Shown piece by piece: positions 28,639 through 38,151 of a DNA stretch of 64,000 bases. Under the pieces are notes generated by a model. It had not been told where the DNA came from. It worked only from the letters and a program-made list of their open reading frames with translations, and made no database searches. The stretch lies in assembly GCF_020526085.1 (NCBI RefSeq), contig NZ_CP084874.1, positions 806,001 through 870,000 on the forward strand. The letters are read 5' to 3'. How positions within the stretch are numbered: the first letter of the stretch is position 1; every line of letters begins with the position of its first letter. Made by a program: the position numbers and the translations under genes. The DNA comes from Klebsiella africana (lineage in GTDB: Bacteria > Pseudomonadota > Gammaproteobacteria > Enterobacterales > Enterobacteriaceae).

Positions 28639-28911
28639 TCAGTGAACAAAAAACAGAAACCACAGCAACGTGGCGAACAGGAACATCAGCGCGACGTAGC
28701 TGAAGACCAGGGGAGAAAAGCGCGGCTGCCAGCCTTTACGGGTAATCAGGATATGGCAGGGGATCAGTAAAAACGCACCGCCCAGTAAGCAGAAAAACCA
28801 GCCGGGAAAAGCGGCGCCCAATACCGGGATCTCTGGCGAAAGTGAGCAGCCGGAAAGCGGCAAGACGAGCAGTAACCGCGCCGGGCGGGCGATGGTGGCA
28901 ATATGATTCAA
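28639..28911 (-). CDS. ytcA: YtcA-like small membrane lipoprotein
   Basis: The 90-residue protein has a lipobox-like LSGCSLSPEIPVLG followed by two membrane helices with PGWFFCLLGGAFLL and VFSYVALMFLFATLLW. E. coli YtcA, the first gene of the mdtNOP cluster, has the same SGCSLSP-IPV-GA and WFFC segments. Its role is unknown, but it probably assists the pump. It starts the operon, with no other gene upstream on this strand for 200 bases. Confidence 0.87.
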   Translation of the reverse strand: MNHIATIARPARLLLVLPLSGCSLSPEIPVLGAAFPGWFFCLLGGAFLLIPCHILITRKGWQPRFSPLVFSYVALMFLFATLLWFLFFVH

Positions 28912-29116
28912 TGGAACATCCCTGAGTGATCATACCAGTGTGTCATGAGTGTAATCGCCTCGTTGCGGGAATGAAAGTCAACCGATCGTTGACTGCGGGA
29001 TCCTTGCGCGATGGGAGAGCATGATGTGAGGCGTCAATTCCCGCGCTTGCGCATAGTCAGCCGCCACGGCGAGGGCTATGCTTAGCCTGAAAGATAAAAA
29101 CGACCGAGGCAATGTT

Positions 29117-29347
29117 ATGGATAAGGAATTACTGGAAGCCGGCTACCGGGCCTACACCGGGGAGAAAATCGACGTCTACTTTAATACGGCGATCTGTCAG
29201 CATTCGGGGAACTGCGTGCGCGGCAGCGCCAGGCTCTTCAATCTGAAGCGTAAGCCGTGGATTATCCCGGATGAAGTGGATGTCGCGACGGTGGTTAAAG
29301 TGATTGATACCTGCCCGAGTGGCGCTCTGCAATATCGTCATAAATAA
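29117..29347 (+). CDS. yjdI: Mono-cluster Fe-S protein YjdI
   Basis: The 76-residue protein matches recalled E. coli YjdI ([18 protein letters not shown] and [10 protein letters not shown]). Three cysteines in CX5C...CP spacing plus a histidine suit a divergent 4Fe-4S (or CDGSH-like) cluster. The frame opens at 29078 but the family start and GAGGC point to 29117. yjdJ follows after 11 bases, as in E. coli. Confidence 0.93.
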   Translation: MDKELLEAGYRAYTGEKIDVYFNTAICQHSGNCVRGSARLFNLKRKPWIIPDEVDVATVVKVIDTCPSGALQYRHK

Positions 29348-29358
29348 GCGAGGAGAAG

Positions 29359-29631
29359 ATGGAAATACTGGAAGGGCATAACAAATTTTATGTTAACGAC
29401 GCGCAGGGAAACCAGGTGGCGGAGATTGTTTTTGTTCCCACCGGCGAACACCTCAGCATTATCGAACATACCGATGTTGATCCCAGCCTGAAAGGCCAGG
29501 GCGTGGGGAAACAGCTGGTGGCGAAGGTAGTGGAAAAAATGCGCCAGGAGCAGCGGAAGATTATCCCTCTCTGCCCGTTTGCCAAACATGAATTCGATAA
29601 CACCCGCGAATACGACGATATTCGCGCATGA
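29359..29631 (+). CDS. yjdJ: GNAT-family acetyltransferase YjdJ
   Basis: This 90-residue minimal GNAT protein has the acetyl-CoA-binding motif [16 protein letters not shown] (Q/RxxGxG/A) and a CPFAKHEF end. The substrate is unknown; the fold belongs to the NATD1-like small group. AGGAGAAG precedes the ATG. It is coupled to yjdI. Confidence 0.93.
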   Translation: MEILEGHNKFYVNDAQGNQVAEIVFVPTGEHLSIIEHTDVDPSLKGQGVGKQLVAKVVEKMRQEQRKIIPLCPFAKHEFDNTREYDDIRA

Positions 29632-29638
29632 CGTACCG

Positions 29639-29664
29639 GCACCGGTGCTAACCGGTGCGCTTTT
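29639..29664 (+). terminator. Terminator after yjdJ
   Basis: GCACCGG and CCGGTGC pair around TGCTAA, followed by GCTTTTC, at the convergent yjdJ/fimK junction. Confidence 0.6.
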
Positions 29665-29673
29665 CTCGCACCC

Positions 29674-31086
29674 TCAACGATCCGCCGGATCGCGCTGGTG
29701 GGAAAAGCGGCGGATCAGATCCGGGAGATGTTCGCGCCGCATCGGTGGTGAAAACAGATAGCCCTGGAAGCGATCAATCCCCAGCGATTTTAACTGCGTA
29801 AATTTCGCCAGTGAATCCACCCCTTCCGCCACACAGCGGCTGTCGCTTAACTGGCAGTAGTAGGCCAGGCTTTTTATTAGCGCAAGCGCCTTTGGATCGT
29901 GCTGGGCGTCGTTGACGATGCTCATATCCAGTTTATACGCATTGAAGTGCAGTCGACGCGCCGGAAAGATAACGCTCCCCTGAGAAAAGCAGTCGTCCAG
30001 CATCACGCGCACGCCAGCACGTTGCAGCTGCGCCACGTGGGCGGCGGAGCGGCTCTGATGGCGAAAATCGATAGTTTCAGCATATTCCAGCACCAGCCTT
30101 GCCACTCCCTCTGGCTGCCGAAGCTGCTGGCGAGCGGCTTCCACCATCCGCAGCAGGCTGTCACTGGCGGCGAGCGAGGAGGGTATGTTGACCGAAAAAT
30201 AGAAGGTGCCTGGATACTCATTAATATTCTGCACGGCCTCCTGCAGAACAAAGGCCGTAAGCAGCAGCCAGACGTAGTCGGCGCGGAACCGCGGCAGAAA
30301 GGTCTGGGGATGAAGAACCTGGCCGCGGTGGCGCCAGCGGACCAGGATCTCCACCCCCTGTAGCTGTGAGCGACTATCGACGATAGGTTGAAAAACCGGA
30401 AAGACCTGGCGATCGTGAATCGCTTGTACCCATTCCTGTTCAAACGCCGTCAGTGCGTTTGCGGGTGAGCGCGGCAGCAGCGTGCGCGGAAAGCGGGGGG
30501 CCAGATGCGGATGACATTCCACCAGCTTTTTCACCCCGGCCAACCGCTGGGTGTAGAGCGTTTTCTGGCTCAATCCGAGACGTTGGGCCTGCTCGCCTAT
30601 CGTCTGCCCTTGCAGCAGGGCGAGGATCACCTTGAGCTCGGCGTGGGTCAACCCGACGACCCGTTTTCCCTGGAGCAGGGCGGCTTCGCTGGCAAGCCGC
30701 TCAAGCCGCGGTGCATTCTCCAGCTGATGGGCCAGCTCCGCGCAGGACAGATCGGCGGGGGCAGTATGGACGTTGCGCAGACGATCCGGATGACTCACCT
30801 GATAGAGCAGCGTTTGCCACAGCCAGATGGCCGGGCTGCGGCTCAGAATCAACATCGGTAACGGCGGCAAGGCCTGGTCGAGTAGCCTGGCCGCCTGGCG
30901 CAGCGTGGTGAGCATCCACAGGGGATCGTCAGGCAGATACACCACGATCCGCTTCACGGCGGCCAGCTCGCGCAGGGACACGCCCTCGACCGGCAGCTCA
31001 GCGGGCCGCTTCGCGGCCTTCAGCATCAGCTGGCTCAACCCGCAGGCGGCCAGCGAGCAGGGCGAGAGGATATAATCGGTCATCAT
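29674..31086 (-). CDS. fimK: FimK: helix-turn-helix plus EAL phosphodiesterase
   Basis: FimK is the Klebsiella-specific last gene of the type 1 fimbrial operon and lowers type 1 fimbriation. The 470-residue protein has an N-terminal receiver-like part, a LuxR-type helix-turn-helix at about 145-190 (LTHAELKVILALLQGQ...SQKTLYTQR), and a C-terminal EAL domain from about 215. The EAL glutamate is E246 (EIL); N300, E334, D364, D365, K385, E421 and Q441 are kept. Loop 6 is unusual (DDCFSQG instead of DDFGTG). The ATG overlaps the fimH stop by 4 bases. Confidence 0.95.
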   Translation of the reverse strand: MMTDYILSPCSLAACGLSQLMLKAAKRPAELPVEGVSLRELAAVKRIVVYLPDDPLWMLTTLRQAARLLDQALPPLPMLILSRSPAIWLWQTLLYQVSHPDRLRNVHTAPADLSCAELAHQLENAPRLERLASEAALLQGKRVVGLTHAELKVILALLQGQTIGEQAQRLGLSQKTLYTQRLAGVKKLVECHPHLAPRFPRTLLPRSPANALTAFEQEWVQAIHDRQVFPVFQPIVDSRSQLQGVEILVRWRHRGQVLHPQTFLPRFRADYVWLLLTAFVLQEAVQNINEYPGTFYFSVNIPSSLAASDSLLRMVEAARQQLRQPEGVARLVLEYAETIDFRHQSRSAAHVAQLQRAGVRVMLDDCFSQGSVIFPARRLHFNAYKLDMSIVNDAQHDPKALALIKSLAYYCQLSDSRCVAEGVDSLAKFTQLKSLGIDRFQGYLFSPPMRREHLPDLIRRFSHQRDPADR

Positions 31087-31991
31087 TGATAGACAAAGGT
31101 AATGCCGATGATCGACTGCACGTTGCCGGCGGTAACCTGGCCTGTGGTCCGGGCATAGGTGGCCGTCAGGCCGAGGTTGACCGGCGAGGTACCGACGGTG
31201 CCCAGCGAGACCGTGCTGTTCGCCGGGACGGCGCTGCCGTTGCGCGTCAGCTGAACGCCTATCCCCTGCGCCGGCGAGGCGGAGGCGGTATTGGTGAAGA
31301 TCGCGTTGGCGCTGTCCGCGGTGGTGCCGGAGAGGTAATACCCCAGTTGCTGGCTTTGCGCGCAGTGGACGGTGAGCGGCACGGCCATCGAGCCCGGGTA
31401 GTCGGGGAGGGTGACGGTGACATCGCGGGCGGAGACGTCGCAGCCGCCGGTGGGGACCACCACGTCGTTATTAGCGTAGATGTTCCAGATGAACTGGAAG
31501 GAGTCGCTATTGTAGTTGTTGGTCTGATGCAGGATCAGCACCGCGATTAACGATCCTGCGGTGATGGCCACCCCGCCGGCAGTGCTCACCGGCGTCAGAT
31601 ACAGGACGGCCGGCCAGGGTTTATCGGTCCGTGAATCATAAATCACCCGCGCGGTTTCTGTGGTGGTCGGGAACGGGTAAGAGGTGCCGTTATATTTCAC
31701 GGTGCCTGAAAAACTCGACAGCACACCGCCATAGGCGGATCCGCGCTGCAGGGTCACGTAGTCGGTGATCGTTTCCGGATAGTCGTTATGGCAAAAAATC
31801 TGCGTGGAGAGGTCGACTACCAGGTTTTGCCCGACGTTCACCGCCGGGGTCAGGTTAACGTAGACGTTGGCTGACCCGCCGCCGATGGGGATCGTCGCCC
31901 CGGTGGCCGTTTTGCAGGCAAAGGACCAGGCGTTCATCGACCAGCCCAGCAGCAGCAGGGTGGTGAACAGGGGGATTATTTTTTTCATCAT
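31083..31991 (-). CDS. fimH: Type 1 fimbrial tip adhesin FimH
   Basis: FimH binds mannosylated glycans at the fimbrial tip. After a 23-residue signal sequence the mature protein begins FACKTATG. The N-terminal lectin domain (mature 1-158) keeps the mannose-pocket residues F1, N46, D47, D54, Q133, N135 and D140; residue 132 is His where E. coli has Arg. The linker TGGCDVS leads to an incomplete pilin domain ending TFVYQ, completed by FimG donor-strand exchange. The length (302) is two residues longer than E. coli FimH. Confidence 0.97.
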   Translation of the reverse strand: MMKKIIPLFTTLLLLGWSMNAWSFACKTATGATIPIGGGSANVYVNLTPAVNVGQNLVVDLSTQIFCHNDYPETITDYVTLQRGSAYGGVLSSFSGTVKYNGTSYPFPTTTETARVIYDSRTDKPWPAVLYLTPVSTAGGVAITAGSLIAVLILHQTNNYNSDSFQFIWNIYANNDVVVPTGGCDVSARDVTVTLPDYPGSMAVPLTVHCAQSQQLGYYLSGTTADSANAIFTNTASASPAQGIGVQLTRNGSAVPANSTVSLGTVGTSPVNLGLTATYARTTGQVTAGNVQSIIGITFVYQ

Positions 31992-32005
31992 GATGCTCTC
32001 CTGGC

Positions 32006-32506
32006 TCAGGCGTAGGTATAGGTGACGTTAATCACCGCCTGAATGGTGCCTTGCGTGGCGCCGCCGTTGACGGACAGCGCCCTGACCTGCAGCGGGAAGC
32101 GAGCGGACTGGCTGGTCTCATCCACCTGTACCGACTGGCTGCTGCCATTGTTCAGCGTGGTGCCGTCCTCGTTCTGCAGTTCGAGCTGAATATTGCCCGC
32201 CGTTCCCTGGTTTTTGTAATAGCCGGTGCTGTCCGCCGTTCCGCTGAAGGTGGCTTTCACCCGTGAAGTACCCACGGGGCAGTTGCTCAGATCCAGCGCC
32301 ACGCTGTGCCAGGCCGATGCCGAGCCCGCACCGATCAGGCTAAAGGTATAGAGATCGCCCAGCTCGACGGTGGCATTGACGGTGGAAACCGTGCAGGGTC
32401 TGGCCACCACCTTGCCGTTGACGGTGAGAGTGACGTCGGCCGCCCGCAGGGAAGCGCTCGCGGTTAACAGGCCGGCCAGCAGCCAGCCCACATGAGTCCA
32501 TTTCAT
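32006..32506 (-). CDS. fimG: Type 1 fimbrial minor tip subunit FimG
   Basis: The 166-residue precursor has a signal peptide (to LRA), the N-terminal donor strand ADVTLTVNGKVVARPC, a disulfide (PCTVST and SNCPVG) and the penultimate-tyrosine C terminus INVTYTYA typical of chaperone/usher pilins. FimG connects FimH to FimF in the tip fibrillum. The gaps to fimF and fimH are short (12 and 14 bases). Confidence 0.95.
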   Translation of the reverse strand: MKWTHVGWLLAGLLTASASLRAADVTLTVNGKVVARPCTVSTVNATVELGDLYTFSLIGAGSASAWHSVALDLSNCPVGTSRVKATFSGTADSTGYYKNQGTAGNIQLELQNEDGTTLNNGSSQSVQVDETSQSARFPLQVRALSVNGGATQGTIQAVINVTYTYA

Positions 32507-32518
32507 TTCAGCCTCCGC

Positions 32519-33046
32519 TTACTGAAATTCCAGGGTGAATGTCGCTGTCGCATTGACATGCCCGGCGGTGACGGGCACCTGAGTGGCCATCAGCCGGGCG
32601 TAAAAGTTGAGAATGTTGGTCTGGCCCGGCGTCAGCGTGGTCCAGGACATGGCTGACGACGGCGCATTGACCGGCAGCCGGGACTGCTGCTGATCGAGAA
32701 TTTCCACCCCCATTCCTGCCGCCGCCGAGGCCCCGGCATCGAGTTTTAACAGGCTGGTGTTGACGCTGTCCGCCACGCCGGTGAAACCGACCTTCACCGC
32801 GGTGACGGAAGTGCCGCAGGGCGACAGCACGATGCGGAACGGCACCGGCGGCGTCGTCGCCCCAACGGCATAAAACTGCTTCGCGGCGTTATCCTGTAAA
32901 TCGACAGTAAAATCCTTCGATTCGCCGGCTACCGCGCAGGCGTTATCGCGGACATAGCCGCTGATGGTGATCGTGCTATCGGCGGCAAGCGCAGCCGGTG
33001 CGCCCAGGGTGAACAGGACGCCCAGAAGATACTGCAGTGTTCTCAT
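32519..33046 (-). CDS. fimF: Type 1 fimbrial minor subunit FimF
   Basis: The 175-residue pilin has a signal peptide (to ALA), the donor strand [16 protein letters not shown], the LSPCG disulfide partner and a C-terminal FTLEFQ. It is close to E. coli FimF, including [16 protein letters not shown] and [16 protein letters not shown]. It joins FimG to the FimA rod. AAGGAG is 6 bases from this ATG; the ATG at 33049 is too close. Confidence 0.95.
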   Translation of the reverse strand: MRTLQYLLGVLFTLGAPAALAADSTITISGYVRDNACAVAGESKDFTVDLQDNAAKQFYAVGATTPPVPFRIVLSPCGTSVTAVKVGFTGVADSVNTSLLKLDAGASAAAGMGVEILDQQQSRLPVNAPSSAMSWTTLTPGQTNILNFYARLMATQVPVTAGHVNATATFTLEFQ

Positions 33047-33056
33047 CATGATCTCC

Positions 33057-35669
33057 TTAGCGACACGCGGCCGACAGCTGGCTGAGCGCCTGCTGCTGAC
33101 TCTCCGGCGGCAGACGGTAATCGGCCACGCACTGAGCGTCCGGGCCATCGCCCCATTTCACCCGCACTTTGCCCGCCAGCGGCATCCCGCTCAGGTAGAC
33201 CTGGCCGTTGTCCGCGACGATGCTGCCGCTCTGGTTGCTGTCGCCGGTGGCGAGGGCGCCAAACGGCACCGGTTTGCCGCGATGGGTCAGCGTCATCAGG
33301 ATCTTCATCCCCACCTGCGCGTTAAAGTTGGCGCGAACAATCGCCCCATGGGTGGGCACCACGCTGACCACCGCATCGTCAAGGTCGACATTGTCCGCCA
33401 GGGTGTTGGTATCCAGCGCGATCCGGTTTTCGCGATACTCAGTGGCATAAGGCAGGACGGCATACCCGCGCCAGTCGGTGCGTACCCCGGTCTGGTTTTC
33501 CACTTTCACGCCGCCGGCGCCGGGGGCTTTCACCAGCACCACGGTATCGTTTAACGGTTGGCTCAGGGTGATGCCGTTGGCGTGCGCCAGCACGCCGCCG
33601 CTGACCCCGTAGTAGAGCTGTTTAAAGCCGTCGCTGCGGCTGTAGCCGACGTTGGCGTTGCCGTAGCCGCCGCGGTAGTTGAGGGCGGTGTAGCCTGTAC
33701 TCCCGCTGTCGCCGTTGCCGCCGCTGGCATAGCCGGTCTGCACGCTATAGCTGAGGTTGTTGTCTTCGAGCAGGGTGCCGTACAGGCCCGCCAGATTGGT
33801 CATGCGGCCATTGAGATCGTGCGACAGGCTGTAGCTGGCGCTGGCGTGCCGCCAGACTGAGCGGCTGTCGGAACGCAGCCAGTGGCTGAAGGGGATATTG
33901 ACATTGATCGCCAGCATCTGATCGCGCCCCTGCTGCCAGGCGTTTTTTGTCAGGCTGTAGCTTAGCGACCAGTTGATATCGTCCACGGCTGCGTTGAGGC
34001 CGGCCTGCAGCTGCTCATCGGCATCGTCGGTGCCCCAGTAGGTCTGGTGGCTACCGCTGAGATAGAGGGTGGCGGTACGCCCCAACTGCTGGGTCACGCT
34101 CAGCTGCACCTTGCCGCGCTTGCTGTAAGCCAGATTGTAGTAGTCGGTAAATTTGGGTTTTACCTGGATAACGCCGTCCTGGGTTTCCACGCTGTAGCCG
34201 CTCATCCGGCGGTAAGTGGTATCGGCAAAGTTATAATAGCCGCGGGTGGAGTAGCGATAGCCCACCAGCTGCAGGTTGGTTCCAGTCTCATCCAGGGATT
34301 TGTTATAGAGAAAACGCACCGACTGCCCCTGATGTTCGCTGTCGTCCGCCAGGGTGGCGTTGGCCTGAGTGATATCCAGCGACAGGGCGCCGAAATAGCC
34401 CATGTTTTTCCCCACCCCAAGGTTAAAGGCGCGATAGCGGTCTGCCAGCTGGGTGCCGCCGTAGAGCGTCCAGCCTGCAGGCAGGCCATGCATGGCCGTG
34501 CCCTGGAAAAAATCGGGCGTTTCCTGCTGACTGTTGCCGCTGCGGTACTCCCCGGCGGTGAGGGCGAAGCGGGTATGGCCTTCACGCTGGAGAACCGGCA
34601 CCGTTGACCAGGGCACGCTGAAGACCTGGCGGGAGCCATCCGCTTCTTTGATCGTGACCTGCAGATCGCCGCCATTGCCCGCGGCGTAGAGATCGTCAAT
34701 GGTAAACGGTCCCGGTGGCACCGTGCTCTGGTAGATTTCGTAGCCGTTTTGCCTGATTGACACCTGCGCCGTGCCGCGGGCGATCCCGTGGATCACCGGC
34801 GCAAAGCCTTTCTGGCTGTCCGGTAGCATATTGTCGTCGGAGGCCAGCTGGGCGCCGCGGAAGTTGATCCCGTCGAAGACATCGCCGTTGGTGTAGCTGT
34901 CCCCTAGGGTGAGTCGCGAACGCAGAGGCGTGATGTCCCGCTCAAGCCAGCTGTTAACGTGCTGCCAGCGATTCTCATTGGATGAGGAGCTACCGCCGCT
35001 GCTGTAGCTCCAGGTGCTATTATCGCGCAGACGCCAGGCGCCAATGTTCAGGCCGCTCTGTAGATTCAGATAGGCGTAACGGCTGCTGCCACCTGTGGTG
35101 TTATGGGCGTTATTGCCCGTGAAGTTATAGTTAATCAGCCCGGCGGTGATACCGTTATCCCACAGCTCCGGCGGAATATAGCCGCGCGCATGGTTACCCA
35201 TAAATGCCTGGGGTACGGTGAGGTACAGGCGCTGCTGCCCGACGTCGAATCGCGTGGTAGCTTCGCTGATAAGCGTGGTCAGCGGCACGCAGGCCGTGCT
35301 GTCCAGCGTCGCCATGCCCGGCACCCGACCGGTATCCACCCCCATGCTCGCCAGCTGGCCGCGCGTCAGGCAGGGTGACAGACCGTGACCCTGGGCATCG
35401 GCCTGGAAAGTGACGTCCCGGGTGGTCATAAAACCATTGTTGAGATAAATATCGACGCGATAGGTGCCTGGCGGAACCTCCTGGCCTTTTTCAAATCCCG
35501 ACAGGTCAGCCACCGCCGCCGGATCGTCAGCTAAAAAGCGGGGGTTAAAATAGAGGTCCGCCCGCGCGGCAAACGGCTGTGAGCAGAGCCACAGCGCCAG
35601 CGCCGGAGATACCAGGCGCCGGGCAGTTCGGCAACCTAAATGATCCAGTCCATATTTCCGATGTGACAT
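33057..35669 (-). CDS. fimD: Type 1 fimbrial outer-membrane usher FimD
   Basis: The 870-residue usher forms the 24-strand outer-membrane pore through which fimbriae are assembled. A signal peptide (to about FAARA) precedes the N-terminal chaperone-binding domain ([13 protein letters not shown]). The barrel contains the plug segment ([22 protein letters not shown] region), and the C-terminal domains end in LSAACR with a cysteine pair. The frame opens further upstream, but GGAGGGATA before the ATG at 35669 decides the start. Confidence 0.97.
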   Translation of the reverse strand: MSHRKYGLDHLGCRTARRLVSPALALWLCSQPFAARADLYFNPRFLADDPAAVADLSGFEKGQEVPPGTYRVDIYLNNGFMTTRDVTFQADAQGHGLSPCLTRGQLASMGVDTGRVPGMATLDSTACVPLTTLISEATTRFDVGQQRLYLTVPQAFMGNHARGYIPPELWDNGITAGLINYNFTGNNAHNTTGGSSRYAYLNLQSGLNIGAWRLRDNSTWSYSSGGSSSSNENRWQHVNSWLERDITPLRSRLTLGDSYTNGDVFDGINFRGAQLASDDNMLPDSQKGFAPVIHGIARGTAQVSIRQNGYEIYQSTVPPGPFTIDDLYAAGNGGDLQVTIKEADGSRQVFSVPWSTVPVLQREGHTRFALTAGEYRSGNSQQETPDFFQGTAMHGLPAGWTLYGGTQLADRYRAFNLGVGKNMGYFGALSLDITQANATLADDSEHQGQSVRFLYNKSLDETGTNLQLVGYRYSTRGYYNFADTTYRRMSGYSVETQDGVIQVKPKFTDYYNLAYSKRGKVQLSVTQQLGRTATLYLSGSHQTYWGTDDADEQLQAGLNAAVDDINWSLSYSLTKNAWQQGRDQMLAINVNIPFSHWLRSDSRSVWRHASASYSLSHDLNGRMTNLAGLYGTLLEDNNLSYSVQTGYASGGNGDSGSTGYTALNYRGGYGNANVGYSRSDGFKQLYYGVSGGVLAHANGITLSQPLNDTVVLVKAPGAGGVKVENQTGVRTDWRGYAVLPYATEYRENRIALDTNTLADNVDLDDAVVSVVPTHGAIVRANFNAQVGMKILMTLTHRGKPVPFGALATGDSNQSGSIVADNGQVYLSGMPLAGKVRVKWGDGPDAQCVADYRLPPESQQQALSQLSAACR

Positions 35670-35750
35670 TATCCCTCCGGTCCGACGTTGCCCGGCTGTC
35701 ATTGCTTCTGGTCATGCGCAGCGTGTCCCGCGCGGCGGGGCGCTTCTGGG

Positions 35751-36476
35751 TTAGCGCAGCACGCCATTCATTTTCGGCGTCAGTGCGCCGTAATCATTAA
35801 TCGTGCGATAGGTGATGGTGTTCCCGGCATCCGCGGGTAGCTTGACGCTGGTTTTGCCCATCGGTGGTACGAGGGCGTTCTCCAGAATGCGTGTCCCGGC
35901 GTTCAGTTCGGTCACCGTCAGGTAATAGGGGGTGGGGTTCGTCAGCGTCAGCGACGATCCGCTACGGCTAAAGGTCAGCTTTTCCGCCGCTTGATCCGGA
36001 GGCAGGGCCAGTTTCCCCGGACGGTAGTAGAGCTTGATGCGGCTGATAATCGCCAGCTGCAGGGTATTGTCGCTGAGCTTTGATTTATCCATCGAAGGGA
36101 TCGCCTTCACGTTCATCCAGAACAAACTTTCCCGATCCTGTGGCAACTGGTTATTGGTGGCGTCGATAATGCGCAGGGTGTTCTCTTTTTTACCCTGCAT
36201 GGCAAACAGCGGAGGAGTGATGACAAACCGGCCGTCTCGCTGACCATCGGCATTTTCCACCCATGACTGAATAAGCCAGGTACTGTTGTCATCATTATTG
36301 GTCACCGCGAGCTGGACCTGCTTCTGTCCCGCCGGGTAGATAACCCGGGTCGCGCCAAGCGCAACGCCCGCCTGCGCGCTGGCGCTAAAGATACTGGCGG
36401 CGAAAAGCACACATCCTGCCAGTAAGCCATGCGCCATCGTTGCCGTTTTTCTCACATTATCTCCTTGTCTGCTCAC
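35751..36476 (-). CDS. fimC: Type 1 fimbrial periplasmic chaperone FimC
   Basis: FimC binds pilin subunits by donor-strand complementation and delivers them to FimD. The mature part starts GVALGATRVIYPAGQKQVQL. The conserved R and K of the subunit-anchoring cleft (TRVIYP; SRIKLYYRP) and the PAPD-like F1-G1 loop NTLQLAIISRIKLYYRP are present. The 241 residues equal E. coli FimC when the GTG at 36476 is used. AAGGAGATAAT before a second GTG at 36455 makes a 7-residue-shorter start possible. Confidence 0.96.
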   Translation of the reverse strand: MSRQGDNVRKTATMAHGLLAGCVLFAASIFSASAQAGVALGATRVIYPAGQKQVQLAVTNNDDNSTWLIQSWVENADGQRDGRFVITPPLFAMQGKKENTLRIIDATNNQLPQDRESLFWMNVKAIPSMDKSKLSDNTLQLAIISRIKLYYRPGKLALPPDQAAEKLTFSRSGSSLTLTNPTPYYLTVTELNAGTRILENALVPPMGKTSVKLPADAGNTITYRTINDYGALTPKMNGVLR

Positions 36477-36504
36477 CGTGTTGTCCTGTTTGTCTGCGGA
36501 TTAA

Positions 36505-37041
36505 TTACTGATAGGTCAATGAGAACCAGGCCTGGGCATTGGCTGCACCGCCGGTGACCTGGCGTCCGGTCGCCCGATATTTGGCGACGAAATTTAGCGT
36601 CGTCGGTCCGCGGTAGAGTGATACCCAGCGATCCGCTGGACGATTGAGCGGGAGCTGCTGGCCCTGGCTGTCGAATAGCGCAATACCGATCCCGCTGGCG
36701 ATCCCCGGACCTTCACCCACCGACAGCACGTCGGGGTTTTTTCCATCAGCCACGCCGTGAAAGGTCACTCCCACATGCTGGCTGACCGCCGTACTGCAAT
36801 CCTGTAAATGAATCGCGAAAGGGATTGGGTTGCTGTCTTCGCCGACAGCATGAAATCGATTACTGCTGATCTGCCCCAGATTGACCGTCATCTGCCGATC
36901 GCCGGCTTCGACGCGGCAGGAGCTCGCCATTATCAGGCCCTGAAAACGCATGCTGCCCCCCGGCAGCGTGACGTTCCAATGATTACCGGCCAGCGCCAGC
37001 GGAGGCAGTAGCAGCAGCAGACCAGATTTCATTCCCTGCAT
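36505..37041 (-). CDS. fimI: Type 1 fimbrial subunit-like protein FimI
   Basis: The 178-residue pilin-like protein has a short signal sequence ([12 protein letters not shown]), [12 protein letters not shown] with the first cysteine, LQDC with the second, and the C-terminal AWFSLTYQ. FimI is required for normal type 1 biogenesis in E. coli, where it caps or terminates the rod. GGAG lies 7 bases before the ATG at 37041. It lies between fimA and fimC. Confidence 0.92.
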   Translation of the reverse strand: MQGMKSGLLLLLPPLALAGNHWNVTLPGGSMRFQGLIMASSCRVEAGDRQMTVNLGQISSNRFHAVGEDSNPIPFAIHLQDCSTAVSQHVGVTFHGVADGKNPDVLSVGEGPGIASGIGIALFDSQGQQLPLNRPADRWVSLYRGPTTLNFVAKYRATGRQVTGGAANAQAWFSLTYQ

Positions 37042-37068
37042 CGTTTCACTCCGGTTGAAAATAGAGAG

Positions 37069-37085
37069 CGGGCCCTCCTGGCCCG
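37069..37085 (-). terminator. Hairpin between fimA and fimI
   Basis: On the minus strand CGGGCC-AGGAG-GGCCCG is followed by CTCTCTATTTTC. It probably ends most fimA transcripts or protects their 3' end, so that the major pilin is made in excess. Confidence 0.6.
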
Positions 37086-37111
37086 AATAGCTTCCCTGCC
37101 TGACTCGGGTC

Positions 37112-37660
37112 TTACTCGTACTGCACTTTGAACGTGGCATCCGCGTTCGCGATACCAGCCGTCGCTGCGCCGGTCGCGTAGTAACGCGCCTGGAACGGAA
37201 TGATGTTGGGGCCGTCATTCAGCGTGGTCGCGGCACTGAAGGTGGCGCCGTCCAGTGCCAGTGGCGTACCGGTATTGTCGAGGATCTGCACGCCGACGTT
37301 GGTCGCGCTGCCGGCGGCAGAGTTTTGCAGGGCCAGAACGGTGGTATTGGTGCTATCGATAGCGGTCCCGGAGAAGGCGACGGAAGCCTTGGTGGCTACC
37401 GTCGTGTCGCAATCATCCAGCTGGATGTTAAAACCAACGGCCGAACTGGTGCTCCCTGCCGTGGCCAGTTTCGCGGAACGCACCTGGCCTAACTGAACGA
37501 TTTGATCGATAGAGCCGGCATCCACCGCACAGGCCGCATTAACGACTTCTCCTTTAAAATGCACGGTCCCGCCGTTGACCGTGGTGGTATCGGCCAGAGC
37601 TGCCGTGGAGCTCAGTGACAGGGCTGACACAACAATCATTGCCAGTGTTTTGATTTTCAT
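37112..37660 (-). CDS. fimA: Type 1 fimbrial major subunit FimA
   Basis: The 182-residue precursor has a signal peptide (to AALA), the donor strand [16 protein letters not shown], the disulfide pair AACAVD and LDDCDT and the C terminus DATFKVQYE. It polymerises into the helical rod. It is the first structural gene, 131 bases from the invertible switch. The frame extends upstream but lacks a ribosome-binding site there; AAGGAAAACAGT precedes the chosen ATG. Confidence 0.96.
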   Translation of the reverse strand: MKIKTLAMIVVSALSLSSTAALADTTTVNGGTVHFKGEVVNAACAVDAGSIDQIVQLGQVRSAKLATAGSTSSAVGFNIQLDDCDTTVATKASVAFSGTAIDSTNTTVLALQNSAAGSATNVGVQILDNTGTPLALDGATFSAATTLNDGPNIIPFQARYYATGAATAGIANADATFKVQYE

Positions 37661-37791
37661 ACTGTTTTCCTTTGAACGATGTCGAAATAACGAACCGGAT
37701 TGGCAGCCGTTGTGCCTTCCAGGCATTTCAGATTTCAGCCGAGTCGTCAGGCTGCCGGCTCTGCACAGTTTTCGCCCAATCGATGAGACAA

Positions 37792-38105
37792 TTGGGGCCA
37801 TTTTGACTCGTTGGGATAAATGATCTGTATTTTGTGTTAACTTGGTATTGTGTGGTTTTAAATTCTGCTAAATTTGATTTTTATGGTAATATAATCTGGT
37901 GTGGTGGGAGGGAGTGCAAAAGGAATCGCGATGGCGTTGGCGACGGATCGCCGATGCAGCAGAGATATAGTTAGAGAAAAGTGAGTAATTTCAGGTTTAA
38001 AAATAGATAATAATCAATGAGATATAATTTTTTTTGCGGAAATATGGCGCAGTGAGTTGCAAAATATGTCAAAACATTTTTATGATATAAACAGTTTGGC
38101 CCCAA
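37792..38105. promoter_or_regulatory. fimS: fimS invertible promoter element, phase OFF orientation
   Basis: TTGGGGCCA at 37792-37800 and its inverted copy TGGCCCCAA at 38097-38105 bound a 314-bp segment, the same size as in E. coli. The repeat extends to 12 bp (CAATTGGGGCCA / TGGCCCCAATTG). The promoter-like TATGATATAAACAG lies next to the right repeat and points to the right, towards fimE and away from fimA. FimB and FimE, encoded just right of it, are its recombinases. Confidence 0.95.
38057..38086 (+). promoter_or_regulatory. fimA promoter inside fimS, currently pointing away from fimA
   Basis: TTGCAA (38057-38062), 18 bases, TATGAT (38081-38086). The -10 and the 18-base spacing match the recalled E. 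coli fimA promoter (TTGAGA-N18-TATGAT). After inversion it would read leftward into fimA. Confidence 0.7.
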
Positions 38106-38151
38106 TTGACCTGTTCGTTATTTTTTTAATTCTTTAAAATCAATCTTTTAA

